Of a stretch of 64,000 nucleotides of DNA, positions 52,101 through 59,766 are shown piece by piece. Positions within the stretch are counted from its first letter, which is position 1; every line of letters starts with the position of its first letter. Made by a program: the position numbers and the translations under genes. The stretch comes from CAYOLL01 sp964404765 [NCBI: uncultured Gemmatimonadota bacterium] (GTDB taxonomy: Bacteria > 4572-55), in NCBI GenBank assembly GCA_964404765.1, contig CAYOLL010000003.1:20939-84938 (forward strand). The letters are read 5' to 3'. Under the pieces are notes generated by a model. That model did not search any database, was not told where the DNA came from, and worked only from the letters and a program-made list of their open reading frames with translations.

Positions 52101-52312
52101 CGTATGACGAAACCGTTTCCTTGATGATCTACAACGCCGGCGGCCAAAAAGTGCGCACGTTGTTAAATCGCCAAACCTATCTCGCCGGTCGGCATACGCT
52201 AAACTGGAACGGCTTGAATGATGCAGGACAACCGGTTGGCAGCGGAATCTACTTCTATCGTCTTGAAACAAGTGGTAAGGAACTGACGCGGAAAATGATT
52301 TTGACAAGATAA
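46139..52312 (+). CDS. Giant secreted beta-helix protein with FlgD-like C-terminal domain
   Basis: A 2,057-residue exported protein. The start is the ATG at 46139, after AAAGGGGG and directly before the signal peptide MRKLFFVLMMAVFLPGLAMA; the frame opens earlier at 46082 but that part lacks a signal. Residues about 25-1400 are right-handed parallel beta-helix turns (PTFTGCTFSN..., NNGSYGLYID), including four 235-residue repeats with the acidic loop SYRDDTVGGGDTNNDG. One Fn3 domain follows (VAPTNLLATAVSSSQINLTW). Then come beta-rich regions and the C-terminal domain ALSNYPNPSESFTTIYF...YFYRLETSGKELTRKMILTR. Beta-helices of this type are usually adhesins or polysaccharide lyases; no lyase signature is evident, so adhesion is the better guess. 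Confidence 0.9.
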   Translation: MRKLFFVLMMAVFLPGLAMAATTVNTDITTNTTWTTAGSPYNVTTHVYVRNGATLTIDAGVTVQISHGVYLQVANGSEAGAIVANGTSGSPIIITSPDANSRFAAVYINPNAAATSFTYCQFSKGGNNGGFVMISGGIAPSFANCTFSGGTTSGVYISDTAAPIFTNCTFSGNAGYGLNAAEATAAPSVSSSTFSDNGNFAARIGANYLPNIWSGSARAGNNTFTPNASSKKNAIEIMGGNVSVSATWAVPPSGFCYYVTGDVFITNISGGTPTLTLISGTVIKFETYGLYVASNNAASWGKLVANGVTFTSYRDDTVGGGDTNNDGLGTSPGGANWRGIYFYPYAQNSSSLTNCTVRYGGVSYGTNVYVSGLSPTFTGCTFSNANSHGVFLNGVASPVFSGCNFSNNGSYGLYIDDTGATPSVSGSTFSGNGNFPVRTGANNLLNIWSGATRAGNNTFTPNGNGKQNAIEIFGGNVSVSATWAIPPSGFCYYVTGDVFITNTAGGTPTLTLISGTVIKFETYGLYVASNNAAAWGKLVANGVTFTSYRDDTVGGGDTNNDGLSTNPGGANWRGIYFYPYAQSSSSLTNSTVRYGGVSYGTNVYVNNLSPTFTGCTFSNANSHGVFLNGVASPAFSGCNFSNNGLYGLYMDNTDAAPSVSGSTFAGNGNFPVRTGANNLLNIWSGSTRAGNNTFTPNGNGKLNAIEIFGGNVSVSATWPVAPNGFCYYVTDDIFITNTAGGTPTLTLISGTVLKFETYGLYVASNNAAAWGKLVANGVTFTSYRDDTVGGGDTNNDGASTSPGGANWRGIYFYPYAQGSSSLTNCTVRYGGVSYGTNVYLSSLSPTFTNCMFSNANQYGVRLTGVSSPTFTGCGFTNNGINGLYMDNTDAAPSVSGSTFSGNGNFPVRTGANNLLNIWSGATRAGNNTFTPNGNGKLNAIEIFGGEVRTSATWPVPPSGFCYYVTDDIYITNISGGTPTLTLISGTVLKFETYGLYVASNSAAAWGKLIANGVTFTSYRDDTVGGGDTNNDGASTSPGGANWRGIYFYPYAQNSSSLTNCTVRYGGVSYGTNVYVSSLSPTFTNCTFSNSNQYGVRLEGTASSTFTGCSFINNGSFGNGASYGLYTGTVNAAPTLSGCTFSGNGYFPVRISAAHLPKVWNGPGSNTYTANGSGKLNAIDIYGGTISSNLTWAQPPSNFCYWISDGITVDGASVPTFTIANNSVLKFNSGTGLYIGSSAGGKLMADDVTFTSYRDDTVGGDTNNDGVNLPAGADWQAIYFFPNAASSSQIANSSICYGGQSWNTNLYISGMSPTITNTTICKANNYGVYTTGASAQPNFTGCTLNNNGQYGLYAQTSSKPTFTDGNIFSNGTYGVYNATSNVLNFTNNWWGDSSGPTHATNPTGTGDDVTNNVDFSPWDLTSNIPESVAPTNLLATAVSSSQINLTWTDVSSSENGFVVERKAGADTFAVVTTLAANTTSYSSTGLNALTNYIYRVRGFVTGGASGYSNEASATTLSAFNWSVNLLVQGDGLDFPLIFGTSPTATNGYEPTLDSDTPPPGTGYYAYFSIPVTPLYLDADIRSSSANTLTWTLKIVNAAGKSDTLTWTPGSLPATGSMMINGTINMRTQSMAIFTGDQTITITYSAAYTVTVNLQTGWNLVSVAVDPDEPAIQDVFPGKTVYTYNPLTRNYYVPTFIEPGRGYWVLNLNETQNVNIIGDAVTSFTVNLNAGWFLLGATNAAVPFASLVDAPDNSIIAGSLFAYNPTTNQYEAATQLEPNKGYWIASLNNCSVMATNPTTVFATLEIPSFEKMESLAQTASLSIWTLDLKLTTASDERNLTIGQAENATDGFDAQFDALLPPLAPGDQAALNFSIDHAGEIFSRYLRDIRSAFADDKTFVLTLNLPADALLTWNLTGALPSSAKLYLDGQEMALSNTEGIALKASTQPIILTITLDQALAVDPNADAVTEFALSNYPNPSESFTTIYFAMPYDETVSLMIYNAGGQKVRTLLNRQTYLAGRHTLNWNGLNDAGQPVGSGIYFYRLETSGKELTRKMILTR
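46841..49669. repeat. Four tandem 705-bp coding repeats
   Basis: The motif ATCGAAATCATGGGCGGCAA and its variants recur at 46841, 47546, 48251 and 48956, exactly 705 bases apart, with a diverged fifth at 49670 (714 apart). Units match over long stretches at DNA level, for instance GGCGGGGCCAACTGGCGCGG in each. They encode 235-residue beta-helix blocks. The high identity suggests recent duplication or ongoing gene conversion. Confidence 0.92.
51544..51576. repeat. 33-bp perfect palindrome inside the beta-helix gene
   Basis: AGAGATTCCATCTTTT and AAAAGATGGAATCTCT flank a single G. It is translated in frame as EIPSFEKMESL in the region after the Fn3 domain. It has the same 16-1-16 layout as the palindrome at 24712-24744 but a different sequence. 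Confidence 0.88.
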
Positions 52313-52420
52313 ACCGAGTATAAAATTTCGTTTTCGCCGGTGATAAATCCGTGTATATTACAGGTGGACGTTGTCTTGATGACGATGTCCACCTGTTCTA
52401 TTTTTAGGAGGCAAATCGCT

Positions 52421-52774
52421 ATGACCTACGATTCGCAATTGACAACAACGCATATTACGCCGGAACTGATCGAATATATCGTCCAAAAGATCGTCCGGGC
52501 CATTCAGCCCGAGAAAATCATTCTATTTGGTTCTTACGCCCGGGGCGATTATACGCCGGAAAGCGACCTGGACCTGTTCATCATCAAGAATGGCGAGCAC
52601 GACAGCCGCAAGATGCGCCGCAAAGTGGACGAACTGCTGACCGGACGCAATTTTTCCGCCGACATCTTTGTACGCAAGACCGAGGAGGTTGAATGGAATC
52701 TGCGCGCCAAAAACCCATTTTACCTGTATCACATCTTCAAAGATGGGAAGGTGCTCTATGACAAGAACACCTGA
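52421..52774 (+). CDS. MNT-type nucleotidyltransferase (minimal nucleotidyltransferase)
   Basis: A 117-residue protein with the nucleotidyltransferase signature GSYARGDYTPESDLDLFI (G37, S38, D49, D51). Start ATG 52421 follows TAGGAGG; a longer frame from 52340 is not needed. MNT proteins are the partners of HEPN RNase toxins, and in studied pairs the MNT neutralises HEPN by adding AMP to it. The HEPN gene overlaps its end by 17 bases. Confidence 0.88.
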   Translation: MTYDSQLTTTHITPELIEYIVQKIVRAIQPEKIILFGSYARGDYTPESDLDLFIIKNGEHDSRKMRRKVDELLTGRNFSADIFVRKTEEVEWNLRAKNPFYLYHIFKDGKVLYDKNT

Positions 52775-53171
52775 AGAAACTGAACTGATCAAAAGCTGGC
52801 TGCTCTTTGCCGCTGACAACTTACAGGCGGCTAAATTTTTGCTCAAAGAGGGCAATATGGCGCCATGTCACACCATCTGCTCCAACTGTCAAGGCGCGGC
52901 TGAAAAATATCTGAAAGCATACCTGGTTTCGGTGGGCTGGCAATTGGTTAAAACCCATGACCTCAAAAAATTACTGGAATCTTGCAAGGCCTACGACAGC
53001 GCGTTCTTGCAACTTTTTCCCGAAGCGGAAATTTTGAATGACTACATCAGCGAAGGTCGGTATCCGGGTGACTTGCCATGGGACTCAATTGGCGAGGCGG
53101 AAGCGCAGGAGGCGGTTACGGCAGCCGACAAAATTGCTCAATTTGCGGTAGCTAAAATTCGGCTGTCATAA
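52758..53171 (+). CDS. HEPN-domain protein
   Basis: A 137-residue helical protein. NCQGAAEKYLKAYLVSVGWQLVKTHDLKKLL (about 43-73) is the HEPN signature region, and SEGRYPGDLPWDSIGEAEAQEAVTAA the usual C-terminal helix. The start is the ATG at 52758; the frame opens earlier at 52668 but that part shadows the MNT gene. I do not see a clear Rx4-6H catalytic motif of the RNase-active HEPN toxins, so its toxin role is uncertain. The pairing with MNT is standard. Confidence 0.85.
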   Translation: MTRTPEETELIKSWLLFAADNLQAAKFLLKEGNMAPCHTICSNCQGAAEKYLKAYLVSVGWQLVKTHDLKKLLESCKAYDSAFLQLFPEAEILNDYISEGRYPGDLPWDSIGEAEAQEAVTAADKIAQFAVAKIRLS

Positions 53172-53285
53172 CTTTCATTGGCATGGAGTTCTCATAAAGC
53201 TTGTTCCATGAGCCACTTGCGGATTTATATTCAATTAAAACTGTAAACCTGAAAAATGCTCTGTAAAACACAAAGGATATAAATC

Positions 53286-55037
53286 ATGGACACAAAAATC
53301 TGGCATCAACAATATGACGCCGGAGTGCGAACAACGCTGGATTATCCAGCGCTACCGGTCGATCATTTCTTGCGCCAAACGGCACAAACTTACAAAGACA
53401 AACCGGCGCTTCTTTTTGGCGGGATGCTGCCGTTTTTGGGGGATCAGCATAGCGAAATCACCTATGGTGAGCTGGATAAATTGGTGGATCGTTTTGCTGC
53501 CGGTTTACAGCAAATGGGTATCAAAAAGAGTGACCGCGTAGCACTATACATGCCCAATTGCCCGCAATATGTGATTGCCTACTACGGCTGCCTGCGCGCC
53601 GGTGCCATCATTGTGCCGTGCAATCCACTCTACGTCGGACGCGAAGTGGAGCATTTGGTGAATGATTCGGGCGCCAAAGTCATGTTTGTGCTTAGCCTGC
53701 TTTACAAGCAAGTGCGGGAAGTGCGCGGCAAAACGAAGCTGGAACAGGTCATTGTCGCCAATATCAAAGATTATTTCCCGCTGCTGCTCAAGACCCTGTT
53801 TACGCTGTTAAAGGAGCGTAAAGGCGGCTACCGTGTAGACATTACCAATGACGCGCGAACCGATTGGTTCGAAGATTTTCTGGCCAACGCCCCGGCCAAA
53901 CCGCAGCCGGTTGACATCAAGCCGGAAGATTCGGCTATTTTGATGTATACCGGCGGCACAACCGGTGTGCCGAAAGGAGCAGAACTCACCCATCGCAACA
54001 TTGTCGCCAATGCTTTTCAGGTAACCGAGTGGATGCGCGGCGGCGGATTAGAAGTTGGCAAAGAAATCATGCTGACTTCCCTGCCGCTGACCCATTGCTA
54101 CTCCATGACGGCCAGCATGAATCTATCCGTATTTAACGGGTTTACCCAAGTGCTGATTCCCAACCCGCGCGATTTTCAGCATTTGCTAAACGCCATAGAA
54201 GCACACCAACCCACGCTGTTTCCCGGCGTACCGACCCTATACACGGCGATCATCAACAATCCCGATGTAAAATCCGGTAAATACAGCTTGAACTCCATCA
54301 AAGCCTGCATTAGCGGCGCGGCCGGTCTGCCGGTGGAAGTGCAAAGGGCATTTCAAAACCAGACCGGCGCCAAATTAGTCGAAGGCTATGGCTTGAGCGA
54401 AGCGACCCCGGTAACGCATTGCAACCCGGTCAGCAGCGGAGGTCGCATCGGCTACATTGGCGTACCGATGCCTGATACCGACGTAATCCTGGTGGATCCG
54501 ATGGATGAAGTGACGATTGTCGGGCCTGACACACCGGGCGTGCTGTGCATTCACGGACCACAGGTGATGAAAGGCTACTGGAACAAGCCTACCGAGACAA
54601 CCGGCGCATTGCGGAAGCACCCGGACGGCAAGATCTGGCTACACACCGGTGATATTGCCGTGATGACAGAGGATGGCTACTTTAAGATCGTTGATCGCAA
54701 AAAAGATATGATTTTGGCGGCCGGCGGCCTGAACGTCTACCCACGTGATATTGAGGAGCGATTGTATGAGCATCCCAAAGTCCAGGAGGCCGTCGCCATT
54801 GGTGTACCGGTCGGCGGACAGGATCAGCGAGCCAAAATGTTTGTTGTGCTAAAAACGGGCGAGACAATGACGACGGAAGAAATTATTGACTGGTGCAAGG
54901 ACGGCCTGGCTCATTTTAAAGTGCCGAAGTACGTGGAATTCCGCAAAGAACTGCCGAAGACCGCCATCGGCAAAATCCTGCGCCGCACATTAATAGATGA
55001 AGAAGAGAAAAAGCAAAAAGGAATAAAACACGAATGA
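53286..55037 (+). CDS. fadD: Long-chain fatty-acid-CoA ligase (AMP-forming)
   Basis: A 583-residue adenylate-forming enzyme. The P-loop motif is MYTGGTTGVPKGAELTHRN (about 218-236), a core motif is EGYGLSEATPV, and the C-terminal HTGDIAVMTEDGYFKIVDRKKDM with GGLNVYPRDIEE and the catalytic Lys in PKTAIGKILRR complete the set. Length and motifs fit long-chain acyl-CoA synthetases. It activates fatty acids to acyl-CoA at the inner membrane; the FadL-type porin at 7178-8497 could supply substrate, but the two are far apart. lhgO follows 38 bases later. AAAGGA precedes the ATG. Confidence 0.9.
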   Translation: MDTKIWHQQYDAGVRTTLDYPALPVDHFLRQTAQTYKDKPALLFGGMLPFLGDQHSEITYGELDKLVDRFAAGLQQMGIKKSDRVALYMPNCPQYVIAYYGCLRAGAIIVPCNPLYVGREVEHLVNDSGAKVMFVLSLLYKQVREVRGKTKLEQVIVANIKDYFPLLLKTLFTLLKERKGGYRVDITNDARTDWFEDFLANAPAKPQPVDIKPEDSAILMYTGGTTGVPKGAELTHRNIVANAFQVTEWMRGGGLEVGKEIMLTSLPLTHCYSMTASMNLSVFNGFTQVLIPNPRDFQHLLNAIEAHQPTLFPGVPTLYTAIINNPDVKSGKYSLNSIKACISGAAGLPVEVQRAFQNQTGAKLVEGYGLSEATPVTHCNPVSSGGRIGYIGVPMPDTDVILVDPMDEVTIVGPDTPGVLCIHGPQVMKGYWNKPTETTGALRKHPDGKIWLHTGDIAVMTEDGYFKIVDRKKDMILAAGGLNVYPRDIEERLYEHPKVQEAVAIGVPVGGQDQRAKMFVVLKTGETMTTEEIIDWCKDGLAHFKVPKYVEFRKELPKTAIGKILRRTLIDEEEKKQKGIKHE

Positions 55038-55075
55038 TGCTGAAAAAACGAATTTAAGAGAAAAGTGTTTAACGA

Positions 55076-56290
55076 ATGCCCACATCTTACGACATTGCTA
55101 TTATTGGCGGCGGCATCGTTGGCCTGGCTACCGCCCACGCCATTACCACCCGCTACAGCGCCCGCCTGATTGTCCTGGAAGCCGAGCCGCAATTAGCCGC
55201 GCACCAAACCGGCCATAACAGCGGCGTTATTCATTCCGGATTGTACTATAAGCCCGGCTCATTAAAAGCCCTGAACTGCACCGCCGGTCGCGAAGCCATG
55301 TATCGTTTTTGCCAGGAACATGGCCTGCCGCATGATCGTTGCGGCAAAATTGTGGTAGCCACACAAGACTGGGAACTGCCGATTCTGGATCGAATTGAAG
55401 AGCGCGGTCGAATGAATGGGCTGCTCGGTGTCAAGCGCCTGCGCGCCGAAGAACTCCGCGAATACGAGCCCCATGTCGCCGGATTAGCCGGTTTGCTTGT
55501 CCCTGAAACTGGCATTGTGGATTATAAACAAGTATGCGGAAAATATGCTGAAATGGTGCGCCAAAATAACGGCGATGTCCTTACCGGCAGTCGCGTCATC
55601 GGTTTTCGATCCGGAAATCCTGACATGATTTTAGAAACGACCGCCGGGCCAATTTCCTGCCGCTACTTGATCAACTGTTGCGGACTGCAATCCGACCGAA
55701 TCGCCCGGCTGTGCGGTCTGGAACCCGGCGTACGCATTATCCCGTTCCGCGGCGAATATTATGAGCTTATCCCGACGCGGCAGGGTCTGGTCAAAAACCT
55801 GATCTATCCCGTGCCGGACCCGCGCTTCCCGTTTCTGGGCGTTCATTTTACCCGCATGATTCATGGTGGCGTGGAGGCCGGCCCCAATGCCGTGCTGGCC
55901 TTTAAGCGCGAAGGATATCATAAGTTCAGCTTTTCGGCAGGCGACACATGGGAGATTTTAACTTACGGCGGTTTTTGGCGATTAATCTTACCGGTTTGGC
56001 AGGCGGGAATGGGCGAGTTTTACCGCTCGTTTAGCAAGCGGGCTTTTGTGCGGGCCTTGCAGCGACTGATTCCTGATCTGCGCGAGGCCGACGTTCATCC
56101 GGCCGGGGCCGGTGTCCGCGCCCAAGCGGTCGATTCGCAGGGTCACTTGGTTGATGATTTCAGCTTTGCAGAGGCCGAGCGGCAAATCCACATTCTGAAC
56201 GCACCATCGCCGGCGGCCACAGCTTCACTCAGTATTGGCGGGCATATTGCTGATCTGGCTGAAAAACGATTTGGGTTGAAAAAACGGTAA
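55076..56290 (+). CDS. lhgO: L-2-hydroxyglutarate oxidase
   Basis: A 404-residue FAD-dependent oxidase of the DAO family. The N-terminal dinucleotide fold is YDIAIIGGGIVGLATAHAI, followed by VLEAEPQLAAHQTGHNSGVIHSGLYYKPGSLKA, the signature of LhgO. A C-terminal GAGVRAQAVDSQGHLVDDF and NAPSPAATASLSIGGHIAD complete the family. It oxidises L-2-hydroxyglutarate to 2-oxoglutarate, passing electrons to the quinone pool or oxygen. It is probably co-transcribed with fadD. Confidence 0.92.
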   Translation: MPTSYDIAIIGGGIVGLATAHAITTRYSARLIVLEAEPQLAAHQTGHNSGVIHSGLYYKPGSLKALNCTAGREAMYRFCQEHGLPHDRCGKIVVATQDWELPILDRIEERGRMNGLLGVKRLRAEELREYEPHVAGLAGLLVPETGIVDYKQVCGKYAEMVRQNNGDVLTGSRVIGFRSGNPDMILETTAGPISCRYLINCCGLQSDRIARLCGLEPGVRIIPFRGEYYELIPTRQGLVKNLIYPVPDPRFPFLGVHFTRMIHGGVEAGPNAVLAFKREGYHKFSFSAGDTWEILTYGGFWRLILPVWQAGMGEFYRSFSKRAFVRALQRLIPDLREADVHPAGAGVRAQAVDSQGHLVDDFSFAEAERQIHILNAPSPAATASLSIGGHIADLAEKRFGLKKR

Positions 56291-56311
56291 ATTATACGGT
56301 TCAAAATTCAA

Positions 56312-56678
56312 ACACCTGAATAATTCATAAACGCAAGAGACGCAAACGGCGTAAACGACGCAACCGCTTGATTTTTTTAAATTAGCTGAGCTTTAAAAGA
56401 TCGGGTTGTCTCACAATCCATTTTTAAGATATAAATTCGCAACTTGCGTCTTTAGCGTCAATTGCGGCGTTTGCGTTACCTGAATAATTCATTCATGCCA
56501 CGAAGGCACAAAGACACAAAGGCTTGTTAAATCAGGATGGGGCGATCAATTTCCAAGTCCTCTTCAAAAATTAAGTTTTTGAGGTCAATTCCTATAACTC
56601 TTTATTTCTTGGTGTCTTAGTGGCTTTGTGGCAAAATTTATGAATAATTCAGGGTTAAGATTTGTGAATAATTCAGGA
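56312..56678. repeat. Two inverted-repeat segments bracketed by CCTGAATAATTCAT
   Basis: Copies of CCTGAATAATTCAT are at about 56315 and 56479, and inverted ATGAATAATTCAGG-type copies at about 56640 and 56665. The first segment has ACGCAAGAGACGCAAACGGC against GGCGTTTGCGT; the second has CCACGAAGGCACAAAGACAC against TGGCTTTGTGG. No coding capacity. The 591-bp gap 56291-56881 otherwise holds only the mazG promoter. Confidence 0.55.
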
Positions 56679-56799
56679 ACAGAGCGCGCGAATATTTAAA
56701 ACCCATTACCCGCGTAAATTTAAAAGAAGTATGGCTTCATCTCTTAATTTGCGCGTAAAAATCTATAAGCTTGGTCATATTTTTAACTATGAAAAGCCA

Positions 56800-56828
56800 T
56801 TGACAAGGCCGATGAATTCGTCTATTAT
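56800..56828 (+). promoter_or_regulatory. Strong sigma70-type promoter of the MazG-like gene
   Basis: TTGACA and TATTAT are exactly 17 bases apart, about 55 bases before the ATG. Best promoter match in the window. Confidence 0.75.
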
Positions 56829-56881
56829 AGTACGTTCGAATTGAAGCCCTAATTATTTTCGCTTATCTATTCGGAGTCTTA

Positions 56882-57208
56882 ATGACCGATAGCGCCCAAA
56901 TCAATGATCTGCTCACAGCAGTCCAAAAATTTCATGACAAACATAGTTTTGCCCAAAATGGTGGTCACGATCCTCTGTATCGAATGACTTTGATTATGGA
57001 GGAAGTGGGCGAGATTTGCGAATGTATTACAAAAGGCAAGGACAAAGAACAGTTGGCCGAGGAACACGCCGATTTGCTCATTTTGTTGCTGGGCAACTGC
57101 ATCGCTATGGATATTGATATTGTTGAGGCTTTCTGGAAAAAACATGCGCGAATCATGCAGCGAACCTCCAAAGTTGTCGGTAACCGCATTCGGGTGACAG
57201 AAAGCTGA
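56882..57208 (+). CDS. MazG-like nucleotide pyrophosphohydrolase
   Basis: A 108-residue all-helical protein with the metal-binding pattern MEEVGEICECIT (E-E-x-x-E) and EEHADLLILLLGNCIAM (ExxD), the all-alpha NTP pyrophosphatase signature. The KHARIMQR near the C-terminus is also typical. Such enzymes hydrolyse non-canonical or excess nucleoside triphosphates. It is single-domain and short, close to the dUTPase/MazG-related group. Own promoter; the next gene starts 114 bases later. Confidence 0.85.
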   Translation: MTDSAQINDLLTAVQKFHDKHSFAQNGGHDPLYRMTLIMEEVGEICECITKGKDKEQLAEEHADLLILLLGNCIAMDIDIVEAFWKKHARIMQRTSKVVGNRIRVTES

Positions 57209-57322
57209 TTGCGCCAAATAATTGACTTAATATATACTGACAGATCCGTAACATAGAAAACTTTTGAATATCAAACCCGCTGAGGCGTCTATCCTTAGAA
57301 AATACGCCCGGTGGGGGGAATT

Positions 57323-59710
57323 ATGGAAAAACTGCTTCGTCATAAAATTTTTGGTCTTCGTAACAAGCTGCTGGTAGCGCTGGTTTTGTTTGCATTTGTG
57401 CCCATGCTGATTTTAAGCGCACTTATTAGTGAGCAGGCCAAACGCATTGTAACCGAATCAACAGCCTATCTGCAAAATATGCGTGCTTCCGTACTATCCC
57501 AAGAAATCGACCTGCATTTTAACAACAACATCCACAAGCAAATCTATACAATCTCACGGGACAGCCGCATCTATAACATGCCGGGCTCCAAGCAGTTGGA
57601 TCGGATTAATGGCGTACGCTTAACCACTAAATACGGTAATACCGACCCTTTCTGGAATCTGTATCTGCGCACCGAGAGTGGGGTCAACATTATCGACGCC
57701 AATGAAAGCCCGGATACTCCGGCGCAGTGGCGACCGGTTATTGAGGAGAGCCGGAATAAAAATTCCGTGACCTACCGCGAATTTACAGAAGACCAGGCCA
57801 GCACCAAGCGCTATGACAAGTGCCTTTTTTCAATGCCGGTAAACGGAGGCAAACCCGACAGCACCGTCTACTTTACCGGTATCGTTAAAGTTGACATTGA
57901 TAACATTATTTACGACCTGATCAATCAACTTGACATAAAGAATTTACCTGTTTTGGTTCTGGATCAGAACGGCGTGGTTGTATATTCCCGTAACTTTGAC
58001 AATTTACCGAACACGCAGTATATCGCCCGCAACGTCAATAAGACGTCGGACCATTGGGTAGAAGATAAAGTTGGCAATGAAGCATACTACTTCTTTGGCG
58101 CGCCTATGAAAGAGCTTGAGGGCGAAAGCAACTTGAAATGGATATTGTTTGTCGGGATGCCAAAAAACGAAATTACCTCAGATATTAAGCTTTCCCGTAA
58201 TACAATTTTGGCGGTTAGTATAGTTTGCTTAATCTTTTTAATCGGCATGGGTATTCTATTTTCGACAAAAATTGTCGATCCAATTCTCCAAATTGTCCAG
58301 GGGACCAACGAAATTCGCAAGGGTAATTTCGCTACACGAATTGCGGTGGAAACAAGTGATGAACTGCAAACCCTGGCCGAAGGTTACAACCAAATGGCCA
58401 ACGCCATTCAGGACAGCTTGTTAAAATATAAATCGCAGACCCAGGAATTAGACCGGCGAATCAATGAAATGCGCGTTCTGCATGATCTTGGCAAATCCAT
58501 GAATTCTATGCTGGAACTGGACGAATTGTTAAATACGATCATTATTTGCGTGGTGGGTGGATTAAAATTTGATCGAGCCGTTCTGATGCTTGTCGATGAG
58601 ACAAAAAACTGGTTGTCCGTCAACGCCACCATTCGGAGTTTGCAAAACGAGATCAAAGATCTGAAAATTGCAATTGAAAAAGACAGCGGAATCATTGCCA
58701 ATTGCGCTCTGACCGGGGATGAAGCTTTGGTCATGAATGCCGAGACAGATCCGCGGGTCAAGAATGTAGATCGTTTTCTCAAATCACGCACTTTTTTTGT
58801 GACTGCTCTCGTCGCTAACGATAATGTTATCGGCATCTTAATCGTTGATAATAAACTAACCAACAATCCGCTAACCCATGAAAATGTAGGCACTTTAACC
58901 ACTTTTGCCAATTCGGCGGCGTTAGCAATTCATAATGCAGTCTTGTACAAGAGTTTGGGCGAAAAAGAACGGCTGGAGCAAGAATTGCGTATTGGAATGC
59001 AGATTCAAACCGGCCTGTTACCAAAAGATTTTCCGATTGTCACCGGGTTAAATGTCGTTGGCAAAATGATTCCGGCTCGCGAAATAGGCGGTGACTATTT
59101 TGACTTTATCTCCAACAACGGAGACGGATTAGGCATTGTCATCGGCGATGTCGCCGGCAAAGGTGTTCCCGCCGGTCTGATCATGGCTATGGCTCGCAGC
59201 ATTATTCGTTCCGTCGCCTTGACAACCCACTCTGGTAAACAGATTTTGGCCGAACTCAACCGACTATTAACCAGCGATATGGAAGACTTTCGCTTTATGA
59301 CCATGCTATACATGAACTGGCTGCCGGATGAGGGGAAAATCCGCTACAGTAGCGCCGGTCATGAGCATGTTATCGTCTTTCGCGCCAAAACGCAGGATTG
59401 CGAAGTTGTGCGTTTAAAAGGCGTAGCCATCGGATTGACTGCCGATATCAGCGATTTGTTAGCCGAGCGTGATATTGAACTTAGCCCCAATGATGCCATT
59501 GTTCTCTATACAGATGGGGTAACCGAAGCCGTTAACCCGAAAAATGAGCAATACAAACTACAACGCTTGTTAGACAGCACAATGCGGCACGGACAATTGA
59601 ATGCCGCTGAAATGTTAAACGAACTAATCGGTGATTTAAAACGATTCATCGGCACAGCCTTGCCTTATGACGACGTTACGCTGGTAGTACTTAAGCGGAC
59701 CAATACTTAA
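57323..59710 (+). CDS. HAMP-GAF-PP2C (RsbU/SpoIIE-type) serine phosphatase
   Basis: A 795-residue inner-membrane signalling protein. Two membrane segments (about 16-38 and 290-312) enclose an extracytoplasmic sensor region (Cache-like). HAMP covers about 315-365, then a coiled stretch and a GAF domain (about 400-545). The C-terminal PP2C phosphatase (about 575-790) has AREIGGDYFDFI, DVAGKGVPAGLIMA and VLYTDGVTEAV. Such proteins dephosphorylate an anti-sigma-factor antagonist to trigger a stress or developmental regulon. The ATG at 57323 after GGGGGGAA is taken; a GTG at 57311 is the longer option. No anti-sigma genes are adjacent. Confidence 0.88.
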   Translation: MEKLLRHKIFGLRNKLLVALVLFAFVPMLILSALISEQAKRIVTESTAYLQNMRASVLSQEIDLHFNNNIHKQIYTISRDSRIYNMPGSKQLDRINGVRLTTKYGNTDPFWNLYLRTESGVNIIDANESPDTPAQWRPVIEESRNKNSVTYREFTEDQASTKRYDKCLFSMPVNGGKPDSTVYFTGIVKVDIDNIIYDLINQLDIKNLPVLVLDQNGVVVYSRNFDNLPNTQYIARNVNKTSDHWVEDKVGNEAYYFFGAPMKELEGESNLKWILFVGMPKNEITSDIKLSRNTILAVSIVCLIFLIGMGILFSTKIVDPILQIVQGTNEIRKGNFATRIAVETSDELQTLAEGYNQMANAIQDSLLKYKSQTQELDRRINEMRVLHDLGKSMNSMLELDELLNTIIICVVGGLKFDRAVLMLVDETKNWLSVNATIRSLQNEIKDLKIAIEKDSGIIANCALTGDEALVMNAETDPRVKNVDRFLKSRTFFVTALVANDNVIGILIVDNKLTNNPLTHENVGTLTTFANSAALAIHNAVLYKSLGEKERLEQELRIGMQIQTGLLPKDFPIVTGLNVVGKMIPAREIGGDYFDFISNNGDGLGIVIGDVAGKGVPAGLIMAMARSIIRSVALTTHSGKQILAELNRLLTSDMEDFRFMTMLYMNWLPDEGKIRYSSAGHEHVIVFRAKTQDCEVVRLKGVAIGLTADISDLLAERDIELSPNDAIVLYTDGVTEAVNPKNEQYKLQRLLDSTMRHGQLNAAEMLNELIGDLKRFIGTALPYDDVTLVVLKRTNT

Positions 59711-59766
59711 ATTAGCCGGCTCAAATCAACGCTGCCAAACACCATCCCAAAAACCTCTGTAAAATC

